From the NCBI GenBank assembly GCA_020628935.1, contig JAHDEG010000004.1, positions 149,893-213,892 of the forward strand: DNA of 64,000 nt. The letters run 5' to 3'. How positions within the stretch are numbered: position 1 is the stretch's first letter; every line of letters begins with the position of its first letter. Source of the stretch: Flavobacteriales bacterium. Lineage in GTDB: Bacteria; Bacteroidota; Bacteroidia; Flavobacteriales_G; JALEGO01. Under the pieces are notes generated by a model. It had not been told where the DNA came from. It saw nothing but the letters and a program-made list of their open reading frames with translations, and ran no database searches. The position numbers and the translations under genes are program-made. Shown piece by piece: positions 9,902 through 19,445 of this stretch.

Positions 9902-10476
9902 TCACTTTTTTTCAGCCAATTAAAAAGTATCCGTTTACCTAATGGCGTCATTATAGATTCTGGATGAAACTGCACACCAGCAAGATTTAAACGTTTGTGT
10001 TCAAAAGACATTACAATCTCGTCTTCAAATAGTGATGTAACAGTTAATTCATTTGGAAAATTATGTTTACTGAAAGCCCAAGAATGGTACCGTCCAACTT
10101 CAATTAAATCAGGGAATTCACTAAATAAAAATGATTTGTTATTCACAATTATAGCTGACGATACACCATGACAAACAAATGGTAAATTGGTCAAAACAGC
10201 TCCATAATACTCCCCTATTATTTGAAAACCCAAACAAACCCCAAGAATTGATAATTTTGCATTAAATAGAGTTAACAACTCAAATAATTTAGGGTAATCA
10301 TTCGGAACGCCAGGACCAGGTGAAAAAATAACTTTATGATCTGCGCTTATTTTATTGATTTCAAAATCATCATAGCCAATAATCAAAACCGAAGTTTCAA
10401 ATTCTTGTATATAATGAAGTAAATTAAATGTAAACGAATCGAAACAATCTATAATTAAAACCTTCGCTTCATACAT
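9898..10476 (-). CDS. pabA: Aminodeoxychorismate/anthranilate synthase component II (glutamine amidotransferase)
   Basis: LIIDCFDSFTFNLLHYI, FSPGPGVPNDYP, ILGVCLGFQIIGEYYGA, GVQFHPESIMTPLGKRILFNW: class I GATase motifs. PabA versus TrpG is not decided by sequence alone. Confidence 0.85.
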   Translation of the reverse strand: MYEAKVLIIDCFDSFTFNLLHYIQEFETSVLIIGYDDFEINKISADHKVIFSPGPGVPNDYPKLFELLTLFNAKLSILGVCLGFQIIGEYYGAVLTNLPFVCHGVSSAIIVNNKSFLFSEFPDLIEVGRYHSWAFSKHNFPNELTVTSLFEDEIVMSFEHKRLNLAGVQFHPESIMTPLGKRILFNWLKKSD

Positions 10477-10502
10477 AAATTCAAAGTTATTATCTTTAAT
10501 TA

Positions 10503-10886
10503 ATGAAGCAAGAAATTATATCTGAAAACGCGCCAAAACCAATTGGACCATACAGCCAAGCTATTAAAAAAGAAAACATGTTATTTTTAAGTGGTCAAAT
10601 TGCCATTGATTCTATAACAGGAAACTTAAAAACTTCAAACATTAAAGAAGAAACTAATTTAGTACTTAGTAATATTAGTGCTTTAATAGACGAAGCAGGG
10701 TTTAATAAACGAGACATAATTAAAGCTACCATCTTTATTAAAAACATGGATCAGTTTAAAGAAATTAATGAAGTTTACAGTGCATTTTTTGCAGAAAGTA
10801 AAGTATATCCGGCAAGAGAAACGGTAGAAGTTTCTAGACTGCCTAAAGATGTAAATATAGAAATCTCAATCATTGCTATTAGATAA
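10503..10886 (+). CDS. ridA: RidA family protein (enamine/imine deaminase)
   Basis: APKPIGPYSQAIKKENMLFLSGQIAID...VYPARETVEVSRLPKDVNIEI. Confidence 0.9.
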   Translation: MKQEIISENAPKPIGPYSQAIKKENMLFLSGQIAIDSITGNLKTSNIKEETNLVLSNISALIDEAGFNKRDIIKATIFIKNMDQFKEINEVYSAFFAESKVYPARETVEVSRLPKDVNIEISIIAIR

Positions 10887-10955
10887 AAATGGTAGATAAT
10901 CTCAAAAAGTTATGATTAACTCTAAATAAATATTTTATAATATAGATTCTATTAC

Positions 10956-10963
10956 TATATTTG
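10956..10963 (+). promoter_or_regulatory. Bacteroidota -7-like element TATATTTG upstream of rplU
   Basis: TAnnTTTG match 21 bp before ATG. Confidence 0.45.
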
Positions 10964-10983
10964 CAAGCTCAAATAAACTATAC

Positions 10984-11622
10984 ATGTACGCAATCGTTGA
11001 AATAGGAGGTCATCAATACAAGGTTGAAAAATCGCAAGAGATCTTCGTGAATAAGCTTGAAGGAAAAGAAGGAGACAAGATCAAACTAGACAACGTTCTA
11101 TTGTTAGATGATAATGGAAGCGTTAAAGTTGGTGAACCAACTGTAAGTGGTGCTCAAATTAGCGCTAAGATTGTTGAGCAGTTGAAGGCTGATAAAGTTA
11201 TCGTTTTCAAAAAGAAAAGAAGAAAAGGATACAAAACAAAAAACGGCCACAGACAACAAGTAACTAAGCTTTTAATTGAAGGTATAGTTGCAAAAGGCGG
11301 TAAAGTAGCTGAAAAACCAAAAGAAGAAGTTAAAAAAACTGCAGCACCTGCTAAGAAAGCAGCTACTAAAGGCGGTGACGATTTGAAAAAAATTGAAGGA
11401 GTTGGACCAAAATTAGCGTCAGTACTTGCTGAAGCTGGAATTGACACTTTTGAAAAAATGTCAAAATCAACTCCAGAAAAAATTTCAGAGATATTACTTG
11501 CAGCATCTGAAAGATATAAAATTCACAATCCAGGTACCTGGCCAGCACAAGCTAAATTAGCTGCCGAAGGTAAATGGGATGAGTTAAAAAAATGGCAAGA
11601 CGAATTAGACGGAGGTAAATAA
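10984..11622 (+). CDS. rplU: 50S ribosomal protein L21 with C-terminal helix-hairpin-helix extension
   Basis: L21 core MYAIVEIGGHQYKVEKSQEIFVNKL...KKKRRKGYKTKNGHRQQVTKLLIEGI; then Lys/Ala linker and DDLKKIEGVGPKLASVLAEAGIDTFEKMS...WPAQAKLAAEGKWDELKKWQDELDGG. Confidence 0.95.
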   Translation: MYAIVEIGGHQYKVEKSQEIFVNKLEGKEGDKIKLDNVLLLDDNGSVKVGEPTVSGAQISAKIVEQLKADKVIVFKKKRRKGYKTKNGHRQQVTKLLIEGIVAKGGKVAEKPKEEVKKTAAPAKKAATKGGDDLKKIEGVGPKLASVLAEAGIDTFEKMSKSTPEKISEILLAASERYKIHNPGTWPAQAKLAAEGKWDELKKWQDELDGGK

Positions 11623-11660
11623 TATTACTTATTTATTAAATAGTCAAAAACTAAACGAAT

Positions 11661-11909
11661 ATGGCACATAAGAAAGGAGTTGGTAGCTCTAAAAACGGAA
11701 GAGAATCAGAAAGTAAAAGATTAGGCGTTAAAATCTTTGGAGGACAAAAAGCTATTCCAGGAAACATAATTATCAGACAAAGAGGTACTCAACACCACCC
11801 AGGTGAAAATGTAGGAATGGGTAAAGATCATACACTTTATGCATTAACTGAAGGTGTTGTGACTTTTAAGAAAACTAAAGGAGACAGATCTTTTGTTTCT
11901 GTAGTTTAA
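11661..11909 (+). CDS. rpmA: 50S ribosomal protein L27
   Basis: [29 protein letters not shown]...[29 protein letters not shown]. Confidence 0.98.
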   Translation: MAHKKGVGSSKNGRESESKRLGVKIFGGQKAIPGNIIIRQRGTQHHPGENVGMGKDHTLYALTEGVVTFKKTKGDRSFVSVV

Positions 11910-11932
11910 GTAAAAGATTTTAGATATTTTTG

Positions 11933-11972
11933 AAATCCTTACTTCTTAATTAAGAAGTAAGGATTTTTTCAT
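11933..11972 (+). terminator. Rho-independent terminator after rpmA
   Basis: Perfect 17-bp palindrome AAATCCTTACTTCTTAA/TTAAGAAGTAAGGATTT followed by T-run. Confidence 0.85.
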
Positions 11973-11990
11973 TTAATTAAGGCAACAACT

Positions 11991-13262
11991 ATGCTTAAAG
12001 TTTCTGAGATACGCGATAATAAAGAGCTGTACATAACTCGATTACAAAAAAGGAATAAAGACTTTACAAAAGAAGTTAATTCGATTATTAATGTTGATGA
12101 GCAACGTAGGAGTATACAAGTTGAACTTGATGAAAACCTATCCAAATCTAAGCAATTAGCAAAACAAATTGGAGACTATTATAAGCAAGGTAAAGTTACT
12201 GAAGCAAACGCCTTAAAAGAAGAAACACTCACGCTAAAAGAATTAAACAAGCAGCAACAATCTCTTTTGCAAGAAAAAGAAATTGAGCTACAAAATTTAC
12301 TATATGAGGTTCCGAACATTCCAAACGAAATAGTACCTAAAGGTAAATCTGACCAAGACAATGAAGTTATAAGCACACATGGTAAAATACCTGAGCTATT
12401 ACCTAAACACAAATTACCGCATTGGGAAATAGCCGATAAATATAATATTATAGACTTTGACCTGGGGGCAAAGATAACTGGTGCAGGCTTTCCAGTTTAT
12501 TTAAACAAAGGCGCAAAATTGCAGAGAGGACTAATTAATTTTTTTCTAGACGAGGCCTCAAACGCAGATTATAAAGAAGTTATTCCACCATTAGTTATTA
12601 ATAAAGAGTCAGGTATTGGAACAGGGCAGCTTCCTGACAAAGAAGGTCAAATGTACCACATAACAGAAGACAACCTTTACTTAATACCTACTGCAGAAGT
12701 ACCCATCACAAATATTTATCGTGATGTAATACTAGATGCGAGCTCATTACCTAAGAAAAACGTTGGTTACACACCTTGTTTTAGACGTGAGGCGGGTTCT
12801 TACGGAAAAGACGTTAGAGGCTTAAACAGACTACACCAATTTGATAAAGTAGAGATTGTTCAAGTAGTTCATCCTTCAAAGTCGTATGAAGTACTTGATG
12901 AAATGGTTAAACACGTTGAAAACCTACTTACTAAACTTGAGCTACCCTACAGACTAACAAGATTATGCGGTGGTGATCTCGGGTTTACCTCGGCTCTTAC
13001 TTACGATTTAGAAGTTTACTCTGCAGCTCAAGAAAAATGGTTAGAAGTAAGCTCAATATCAAATTTTGAAACATATCAAAGTAATCGTTTAAAATTAAGA
13101 TACCGCGAAGATGGCAAGCTACACTTAGCTCATACATTAAATGGAAGCGCATTAGCATTACCAAGAATATTAGCCGCTTTACTTGAAAACAACCAAACCG
13201 AAGAAGGTATAAAAATACCAAAAGCACTACAGCCGTATGTAGGGTTCTCTATCTTAAAATAA
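11991..13262 (+). CDS. serS: Serine--tRNA ligase
   Basis: Class II aaRS; TAEVPITNIYRDVI, PCFRREAGSYGKDVRGLNRLHQFDKVEIV, NGSALALPRILAALLENNQ. Confidence 0.97.
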   Translation: MLKVSEIRDNKELYITRLQKRNKDFTKEVNSIINVDEQRRSIQVELDENLSKSKQLAKQIGDYYKQGKVTEANALKEETLTLKELNKQQQSLLQEKEIELQNLLYEVPNIPNEIVPKGKSDQDNEVISTHGKIPELLPKHKLPHWEIADKYNIIDFDLGAKITGAGFPVYLNKGAKLQRGLINFFLDEASNADYKEVIPPLVINKESGIGTGQLPDKEGQMYHITEDNLYLIPTAEVPITNIYRDVILDASSLPKKNVGYTPCFRREAGSYGKDVRGLNRLHQFDKVEIVQVVHPSKSYEVLDEMVKHVENLLTKLELPYRLTRLCGGDLGFTSALTYDLEVYSAAQEKWLEVSSISNFETYQSNRLKLRYREDGKLHLAHTLNGSALALPRILAALLENNQTEEGIKIPKALQPYVGFSILK

Positions 13263-13267
13263 TAGTT

Positions 13268-13816
13268 ATGAAAAACATATATATACTCTCTATTTGCATT
13301 TTTCTTTTGTCTTGCTCTCACCATGAAGAAGAACTTGCAGAAATTAATAAATGGGAGAACACCGTTGACTCTGTAGAAAAAATATTTTATAACATTGACA
13401 CAGTAATAGTTGACGGCAACTTAAATACAATGCAGCAATATATAAATACAATCACCAATCAATTTGCAGATGATTTAACTAAAGAAACAAGTATGCTACT
13501 TAGTGACTACAAACAAGTTGAAAAAACAGTTCGCAGATTTAATAGAGCATACGAAAAAGGTAAAACAGAAATCACTTACACTAAAAAGCAGCTAAAGAGC
13601 TTAAAAGCAGCACTAAAAAGTGGTAGTATAAAAAGCGAAGAAAAAGTAACTCAATACATGAACGAAGAAAGAGAAGCTGTTAACCAATTAAAAGATTTTT
13701 CTGGAGATATTCAACGCTGGGTAAATAGCTCTAACGAGCAATTTCATAAAATTCACCCCGTACTTAAGCAATTTGTTGATTCGCTCGCTGAAAAAAAAGC
13801 CAATAGTAATAAATAG
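13268..13816 (+). CDS. Hypothetical lipoprotein, coiled-coil rich
   Basis: Lipobox IFLLSC; charged helical 182 aa. Confidence 0.65.
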   Translation: MKNIYILSICIFLLSCSHHEEELAEINKWENTVDSVEKIFYNIDTVIVDGNLNTMQQYINTITNQFADDLTKETSMLLSDYKQVEKTVRRFNRAYEKGKTEITYTKKQLKSLKAALKSGSIKSEEKVTQYMNEEREAVNQLKDFSGDIQRWVNSSNEQFHKIHPVLKQFVDSLAEKKANSNK

Positions 13817-13873
13817 TCTCCTCCTCTTAATTGTGATCAAATGTGATCATCTAATTAATTCGTAAATTTAAGT

Positions 13874-15688
13874 ATGTTCAAAAAATTGATGTTAACCTGC
13901 TTATTGTTTATCCCCATAATGGGGTTAGCTCAACCAGCATCTGACATTCAATTAGCTACACATTACTACCAATCTGGCGAATTTGACAAAGCCATACTTT
14001 ACTACGAAAAAATATACAGTCAAAATCCTACCAAAATATATTACACTACCCTATTAAAAAGTTATTTAGCAGTAAAAGACTACAAACAAGCAGAAAAACT
14101 AGTTAAACAAAGAATAAAGTCAAACCCAGAATTAGCCTACATAGTTGATTTAGGTCATATTTATGAAGAACAAGAAGAAAGTAAAAAAGCAAATCAAACA
14201 TATGATAAAGCCATAAAAAGCATTCCTTCTGACGCTTCAGAAGTCATTAAATTATCTAAAGCTTTCCAAAGCTACAACAATAACGAATATGCTTTACGCA
14301 CTTACGAAAAAGGAAGGAAAGAAAGTAAAGGAAAGTATCCATTTAATATTGAAATAGCTGAATTGTACGAAAAACAAGGCAAGTATGAATTAATGATTAA
14401 AGAATATTTAGATCTATTAAGTGTTAATGAAGCCTACATGCAATCAATACAAAGCTCACTTGAAAACGCTAACGCTTTAGATAAATCATCAAAACAATTT
14501 CAAATACTAAGAAATGAGTTGGTAAAAAACGTACAAAAAAACCCTAATAAAATGGTGTATTCAGAAATGCTAACCTGGCTATACCTACAAATTAATGACT
14601 TTGACATGGCTCTAATTCAAACAAAAGCCATAGACAAAAGAAATAAGGAGGAAGGAGAAAGAGTAATTAAACTAGCACAAGCTGCCTACAACAACAAAGC
14701 GTATAATGCCTCCATAAAAGCTTATGAATATGTAATTACTAAAGGAGATGAATCTCCGTATTATTACATGGCTAAAACACAACAATTATCTGCCTACAGA
14801 GATAAGTTAACATTTACTAATTCGTTTGAAAAAGAAGACGTGATTCAACTAGAAAAAAAGTACAAACTAGCACTTAATGAGGTGAAAATACCAAAACTAC
14901 AAGTAGAATTACTAAAAAATCTTGCTTCACTACAGGCGTTATATCTAAATCAAATAGACAGCGCCATAACAACAATTAATAAAGCAATTGGATATAGAAA
15001 TGTAAGTAAAAATCTCTTGGCAGAATGCAAAATTGATTTAGCAGATTACTTAGTTTTAAAAAATGAAGTTTGGGATGCTTCTCTCTATTACTCTCAAGTA
15101 GAAAAAGATTACAAATACGATGAGATAGGAGAAAGAGCAAAGTTTAAAAACGCAAAAATATCATATTATACTGGTGATTTTAAGTGGGCCAAAGCTCAAC
15201 TAGACGTATTAAAAGGATCAACTTCAAAGTTAATTGCAAATGACGCACTTTGGCTATCGGTTCTAATTACAGACAACACAACAGCAGATACAAATGAAAC
15301 ACCTATGCGAATTTTTGCCGAAGCCGAATTGCTGATTCTACAAAACAGGTTTAACGAGGCGCTTATTTTGTTTGACTCTATACAAAAAATATTTCCAGCA
15401 CACTCACTTGATGATGACATCCTTTTTCAAAAACATAAAATCAACGTAAAAGAGCAAAAGTACGATCAAGCCATAAAAGAATTAAATCAGATTATTACCA
15501 AATATTCAGACGGATTACTTGCTGATAACGCACTATTTACCTTAGCTGAAATTTATGAGAATGAAAAACAAGATGTAGAAAAAGCGAAAGAACTATACTT
15601 ACAATTAATGAAAGAATACCCCGGAAGCCTTAGAAATGTAGAAGCGAAGAAACGTTTCAGAGCTTTAAGAGGAGAGCAATTAAATTAA
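13874..15688 (+). CDS. Tetratricopeptide repeat protein, secreted/periplasmic
   Basis: Signal peptide MFKKLMLTCLLFIPIMGLAQ; multiple TPR-like repeats (ATHYYQSGEFDKAILYYEKIYSQNP etc.). Confidence 0.85.
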   Translation: MFKKLMLTCLLFIPIMGLAQPASDIQLATHYYQSGEFDKAILYYEKIYSQNPTKIYYTTLLKSYLAVKDYKQAEKLVKQRIKSNPELAYIVDLGHIYEEQEESKKANQTYDKAIKSIPSDASEVIKLSKAFQSYNNNEYALRTYEKGRKESKGKYPFNIEIAELYEKQGKYELMIKEYLDLLSVNEAYMQSIQSSLENANALDKSSKQFQILRNELVKNVQKNPNKMVYSEMLTWLYLQINDFDMALIQTKAIDKRNKEEGERVIKLAQAAYNNKAYNASIKAYEYVITKGDESPYYYMAKTQQLSAYRDKLTFTNSFEKEDVIQLEKKYKLALNEVKIPKLQVELLKNLASLQALYLNQIDSAITTINKAIGYRNVSKNLLAECKIDLADYLVLKNEVWDASLYYSQVEKDYKYDEIGERAKFKNAKISYYTGDFKWAKAQLDVLKGSTSKLIANDALWLSVLITDNTTADTNETPMRIFAEAELLILQNRFNEALILFDSIQKIFPAHSLDDDILFQKHKINVKEQKYDQAIKELNQIITKYSDGLLADNALFTLAEIYENEKQDVEKAKELYLQLMKEYPGSLRNVEAKKRFRALRGEQLN

Positions 15689-15693
15689 GTAAA

Positions 15694-15993
15694 ATGATCA
15701 TTTACAACGTAACTGTAAAAATTGAAAAAAACATTCACGATGAATGGTTAAACTGGATGAAGGAGACACATATACCCGAGGTTTTAGAAACTGGTTATTT
15801 CATTGAAAATAATATGTACAAAGTCTTAGTTGAAGAGGATGACGGAATAACGTATAGCATTCAATACAGCTGCAACAATCAAGAAACACTTAACACCTAC
15901 TTCGATAAGCACGCATTAACTTTACAAGCAAAATTCAAAGATCGTTACGAAGGTAAGTATGTAGTTTTTAGAACATTATTAGAAAAAATATAA
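15694..15993 (+). CDS. DUF4286 family protein
   Basis: 99 aa: MIIYNVTVKIEKNIHDEWLNWMKETHIPEVLETGYF... Confidence 0.8.
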   Translation: MIIYNVTVKIEKNIHDEWLNWMKETHIPEVLETGYFIENNMYKVLVEEDDGITYSIQYSCNNQETLNTYFDKHALTLQAKFKDRYEGKYVVFRTLLEKI

Positions 15994-16767
15994 GTGGTAA
16001 AACCAAAAAAACATCTCGGGCAACACTTTTTAGAGGATGAAAATATAGCTAAAAATATTGTTGAACTACTTAACACCAAAGACAACTTAGTACTTGAAAT
16101 TGGCCCTGGAACTGGCGTTTTAACCAAATATTTAATAGAAAAAAACAGTACACAATTTTCTGTTTGTGAAATTGATACCGAGTCGGTAACCTATTTAAAA
16201 AAACACTACCCTAACCTTAACATAATAAGTAAAGACATTCTTAAACTAAACCTAAAAGAAGAGTTTAATAACCAAAAAATCACTTTTATTGGCAATTATC
16301 CGTACAATATATCCTCCCAAATACTTTTTAAAGCATTAGAAAACAAAGATCAGGTAACTGAGCTTATTGGTATGTTTCAGAAAGAAGTATGTTTAAGAAT
16401 TGCATCAAAACCAGGTAATAAAACATACGGAATACTAAGTGTACTACTACAATCTTTCTACGATATAAGTTACGAATTCACTGTACCTCCAAATGTATTT
16501 AATCCTCCTCCAAAAGTACAATCGGGAGTTATTAGCATGAAAATAAATCCTGAAAAATCACCAAACTGCGACTTTAAACTTTTTAAACGTATCGTTAAAT
16601 TAACATTTGGTCAGAGAAGAAAAAAAATTCGAAACACGCTTAAAAGTATTTTACCCAACACGGCTATTGAAGAAATAGATGCCCTCCCCTTTTCAGCAAG
16701 CAGGCCAGAGCAACTTAGCCCGACAGATTTTCATACACTCACTAATTTAGTTCAGGGGTTGATATAG
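15994..16767 (+). CDS. rsmA: 16S rRNA (adenine1518/1519-N6) dimethyltransferase
   Basis: GTG start; KKHLGQHFLEDENIAKNIV, VLEIGPGTGVLT, FIGNYPYNISSQI, FNPPPKVQSGVI, FGQRRKKIRNTLK. Confidence 0.96.
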   Translation: MVKPKKHLGQHFLEDENIAKNIVELLNTKDNLVLEIGPGTGVLTKYLIEKNSTQFSVCEIDTESVTYLKKHYPNLNIISKDILKLNLKEEFNNQKITFIGNYPYNISSQILFKALENKDQVTELIGMFQKEVCLRIASKPGNKTYGILSVLLQSFYDISYEFTVPPNVFNPPPKVQSGVISMKINPEKSPNCDFKLFKRIVKLTFGQRRKKIRNTLKSILPNTAIEEIDALPFSASRPEQLSPTDFHTLTNLVQGLI

Positions 16768-16780
16768 GTATTAAAATCAA

Positions 16781-16788
16781 TACCTTTG
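16781..16788 (+). promoter_or_regulatory. -7-like element TACCTTTG upstream of mgtE
   Basis: TAnnTTTG match 14 bp before ATG 16802. Confidence 0.5.
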
Positions 16789-16801
16789 TAAAAAATTGCC
16801 T

Positions 16802-18163
16802 ATGTCATTTCAGCTTACAAAACAATTTGTAGAACAACTACAACTAAAAATTGAAGAGCAAAGCATAGCGTTTTTAGAAGAGCAAATCATACCTCTTCAC
16901 CCTGCAGATATTGCCGAAATTTTCTCAGAATTAAGCCTAGCTAAAGCACTATTTATTTTTGACAAATTAAGTCACGAGCAAGCAGCATCAGTACTCATGG
17001 AGCTATCTGATGAACAGCAGTATAAACTTTTAAACGAATACAGTTCAGAGTTTATAGCCGATAATCTTATTGAACATCTAGAGTCTGATGATGCTGCACG
17101 TATACTTTCAGAATTAGAAGAAAGCAAGCGTTTAGAAGTTCTTTCTCACATCGATGATATTGAGCAAAAAAGCGATTTAGCAGATATTTTAAGATACGAA
17201 GAAGGCACCGCAGGAGCCTTTATGGCAAAAGAAATTGTTACTGCACAACATAATTGGACTGTAAACCAATGCATAATTGAACTTAGAGAACAAGCCAAAG
17301 AAGTTGATTACGTTAAAACAATTTATGTAATTAACGAGCACAATAAGCTACTTGGGCGTTTGCCAATTAAACTATTACTTTTTGCCGAACCAAACACACC
17401 AATACTCCAAATACAGCAAGAAGATGTAATCTCAGTTAATGCTAAACAAAGCCGAGAAGAAGTTGCAAAAATAATGAACAAGTACGATTTAGATGTTGTA
17501 CCTGTAGTAGATGATATAGAACGCTTAATTGGTAGAATAACCATAGATGATGTTGTAGACTTCATAAAGGAAGAAGCCGATAAAGATTATCAAATTGCAT
17601 CGGGTTACTCAGAAGTTGTTGAAAGTTCAGATTCGGTATGGACAATCTCTCGGTCGCGTTTACCCTGGTTACTTATTGGTCTTTTAGGAGGAGTTCTCGT
17701 ATCTCGGGTTATTGCTATTTATGAAGATCAAATTCAATTAAACCCAGAAATGGCATTTTTTATCCCTCTAATTGCTGCAATGGCAGGTAATGCAGGCGTA
17801 CAATCTTCGGCAATAGTTGTACAGGCATTAGCAAATCAAAGTTTTGGGTTGGGAGGAATAAAATCTAAATTATTTAAAGAGTTAAAAGTGGCCTTAATTA
17901 GCGCGGTAACCTGCTCGGCAGTAATATTACTTTATGGTATAATAACCGGAGTAGGCTTAAATTTAAGCGTGACAGTTGGTACAGCATTATTTTCAGTAAT
18001 CATTTTTGCAACCCTATTTGGCGCTGTAACACCTCTTATGCTAAATAAGTACAAAATAGATCCGGCAATTGCAACAGGGCCTTTTATTACAACTGTAAAC
18101 GATATTTTCGGACTGTTTCTCTATTTCATGATTGGTAAATTAATGTACAACCTACCTATTTAG
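16802..18163 (+). CDS. mgtE: Magnesium transporter MgtE
   Basis: MgtE N domain, CBS pair, TM domain with AAMAGNAGVQSSAIVVQ and NDIFGLFLYFMIG. ATG at 16802 preferred over track TTG at 16796. Confidence 0.95.
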   Translation: MSFQLTKQFVEQLQLKIEEQSIAFLEEQIIPLHPADIAEIFSELSLAKALFIFDKLSHEQAASVLMELSDEQQYKLLNEYSSEFIADNLIEHLESDDAARILSELEESKRLEVLSHIDDIEQKSDLADILRYEEGTAGAFMAKEIVTAQHNWTVNQCIIELREQAKEVDYVKTIYVINEHNKLLGRLPIKLLLFAEPNTPILQIQQEDVISVNAKQSREEVAKIMNKYDLDVVPVVDDIERLIGRITIDDVVDFIKEEADKDYQIASGYSEVVESSDSVWTISRSRLPWLLIGLLGGVLVSRVIAIYEDQIQLNPEMAFFIPLIAAMAGNAGVQSSAIVVQALANQSFGLGGIKSKLFKELKVALISAVTCSAVILLYGIITGVGLNLSVTVGTALFSVIIFATLFGAVTPLMLNKYKIDPAIATGPFITTVNDIFGLFLYFMIGKLMYNLPI

Positions 18164-18180
18164 TATTAAACAAATATAAG

Positions 18181-19440
18181 ATGCAGCAATTAAGTCATGT
18201 AATTGGTGATGAAAAAATACTTAGCAGACTTCTAAGATGGGCTCAAACATTTAATCACTGCTGCTATTTAACTGCAAATAATCAAGCAAAAACATATAAC
18301 ATCGAGTATGAACAACTGCTAGCTCTTGGCAGTAAGAAAACATTTCACTCGCTTAGCCCATTTTCTGATCATTTAAAGAACACAAAAAATTGGCACTTCA
18401 CATTTCTTAATTATAATTTAAAAGAAGAAATACATCTTAGGGATGATAAAAAAACGAATGTATCCCTTCCTAATTTCTTTGCATTTGAGTCCGAATACCT
18501 CTTTGTTTTGGAGAAAGGAAAAGTGTACTCCAACACCGAGCTTTCAATAATTGATGATAGACTTACCACGTTTGAAAATTCAAATTTTAAAGAACCAACA
18601 CACTGTAGTAAAACACCGTTAACATCAACAATTAGTAAAAAAGAATATGCCTGGGCATTTAATAAAATTCAGCAACACATACAACTAGGTGACATTTACG
18701 AAATAAATTATTGCCAGACGTTCTCTTCAAAAAAAGAGATTAATCCTATAAGCACATTTATCCAACTAAACGAAAAATCTAAAGCACCTTTTTCATCCTT
18801 TTTAAAAATAGAAGGCCAGTATATTTTAAGCTTTAGTCCTGAGCGGTTTTTACAAAAAAAGGGAAAATCTATTATTTCACAACCCATTAAAGGAACCAGA
18901 CCAAGGGGGAAAACCAAAGAAGAAGACCTTCTTATGATTAACGATTTAAAATCCTCTCAAAAAGACCGCAGTGAAAACATTATGATTGTTGATTTAGTAA
19001 GAAACGACCTTTCCATTATCGCTGAGCCAACAACAGTTAACGTTGACGAATTAATGGCTATAAAAAGCTTTGAAGGAGTTCACCAAATGATTTCAACCAT
19101 TTCATGTAAAATTGATGATAAAATTAGCTTTGAAGATATTATAAAAGCTACGTTCCCAATGGGCTCAATGACCGGAGCGCCAAAAAGAAAAGCAATGCAG
19201 CTAATAAATAAATATGAATCTGAACCTCGTAATGGCTTCTCGGGCAGTATAGGTTACATTAACCCCGCTGGTGATTTCGACTTTAATGTCCTAATAAGAT
19301 CAATTATTTATAATGCTAATTATAAGCAAGTAAAAGTTCCGGTAGGAGGAGCAATAACCATTCGTTCAGAAATGGAGGATGAATATCAAGAATGCTTAGA
19401 TAAAATAGCGATTATTAAATCAGCTCTAAACAATAAATAG
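18181..19440 (+). CDS. pabB: Aminodeoxychorismate synthase component I
   Basis: Chorismate-binding motifs QPIKGTRPRGKTKEED, IMIVDLVRNDLS, FPMGSMTGAPKRKAMQLI; PIKGT lysine is characteristic of PabB. Confidence 0.9.
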   Translation: MQQLSHVIGDEKILSRLLRWAQTFNHCCYLTANNQAKTYNIEYEQLLALGSKKTFHSLSPFSDHLKNTKNWHFTFLNYNLKEEIHLRDDKKTNVSLPNFFAFESEYLFVLEKGKVYSNTELSIIDDRLTTFENSNFKEPTHCSKTPLTSTISKKEYAWAFNKIQQHIQLGDIYEINYCQTFSSKKEINPISTFIQLNEKSKAPFSSFLKIEGQYILSFSPERFLQKKGKSIISQPIKGTRPRGKTKEEDLLMINDLKSSQKDRSENIMIVDLVRNDLSIIAEPTTVNVDELMAIKSFEGVHQMISTISCKIDDKISFEDIIKATFPMGSMTGAPKRKAMQLINKYESEPRNGFSGSIGYINPAGDFDFNVLIRSIIYNANYKQVKVPVGGAITIRSEMEDEYQECLDKIAIIKSALNNK

Positions 19441-19445
19441 GCCTT

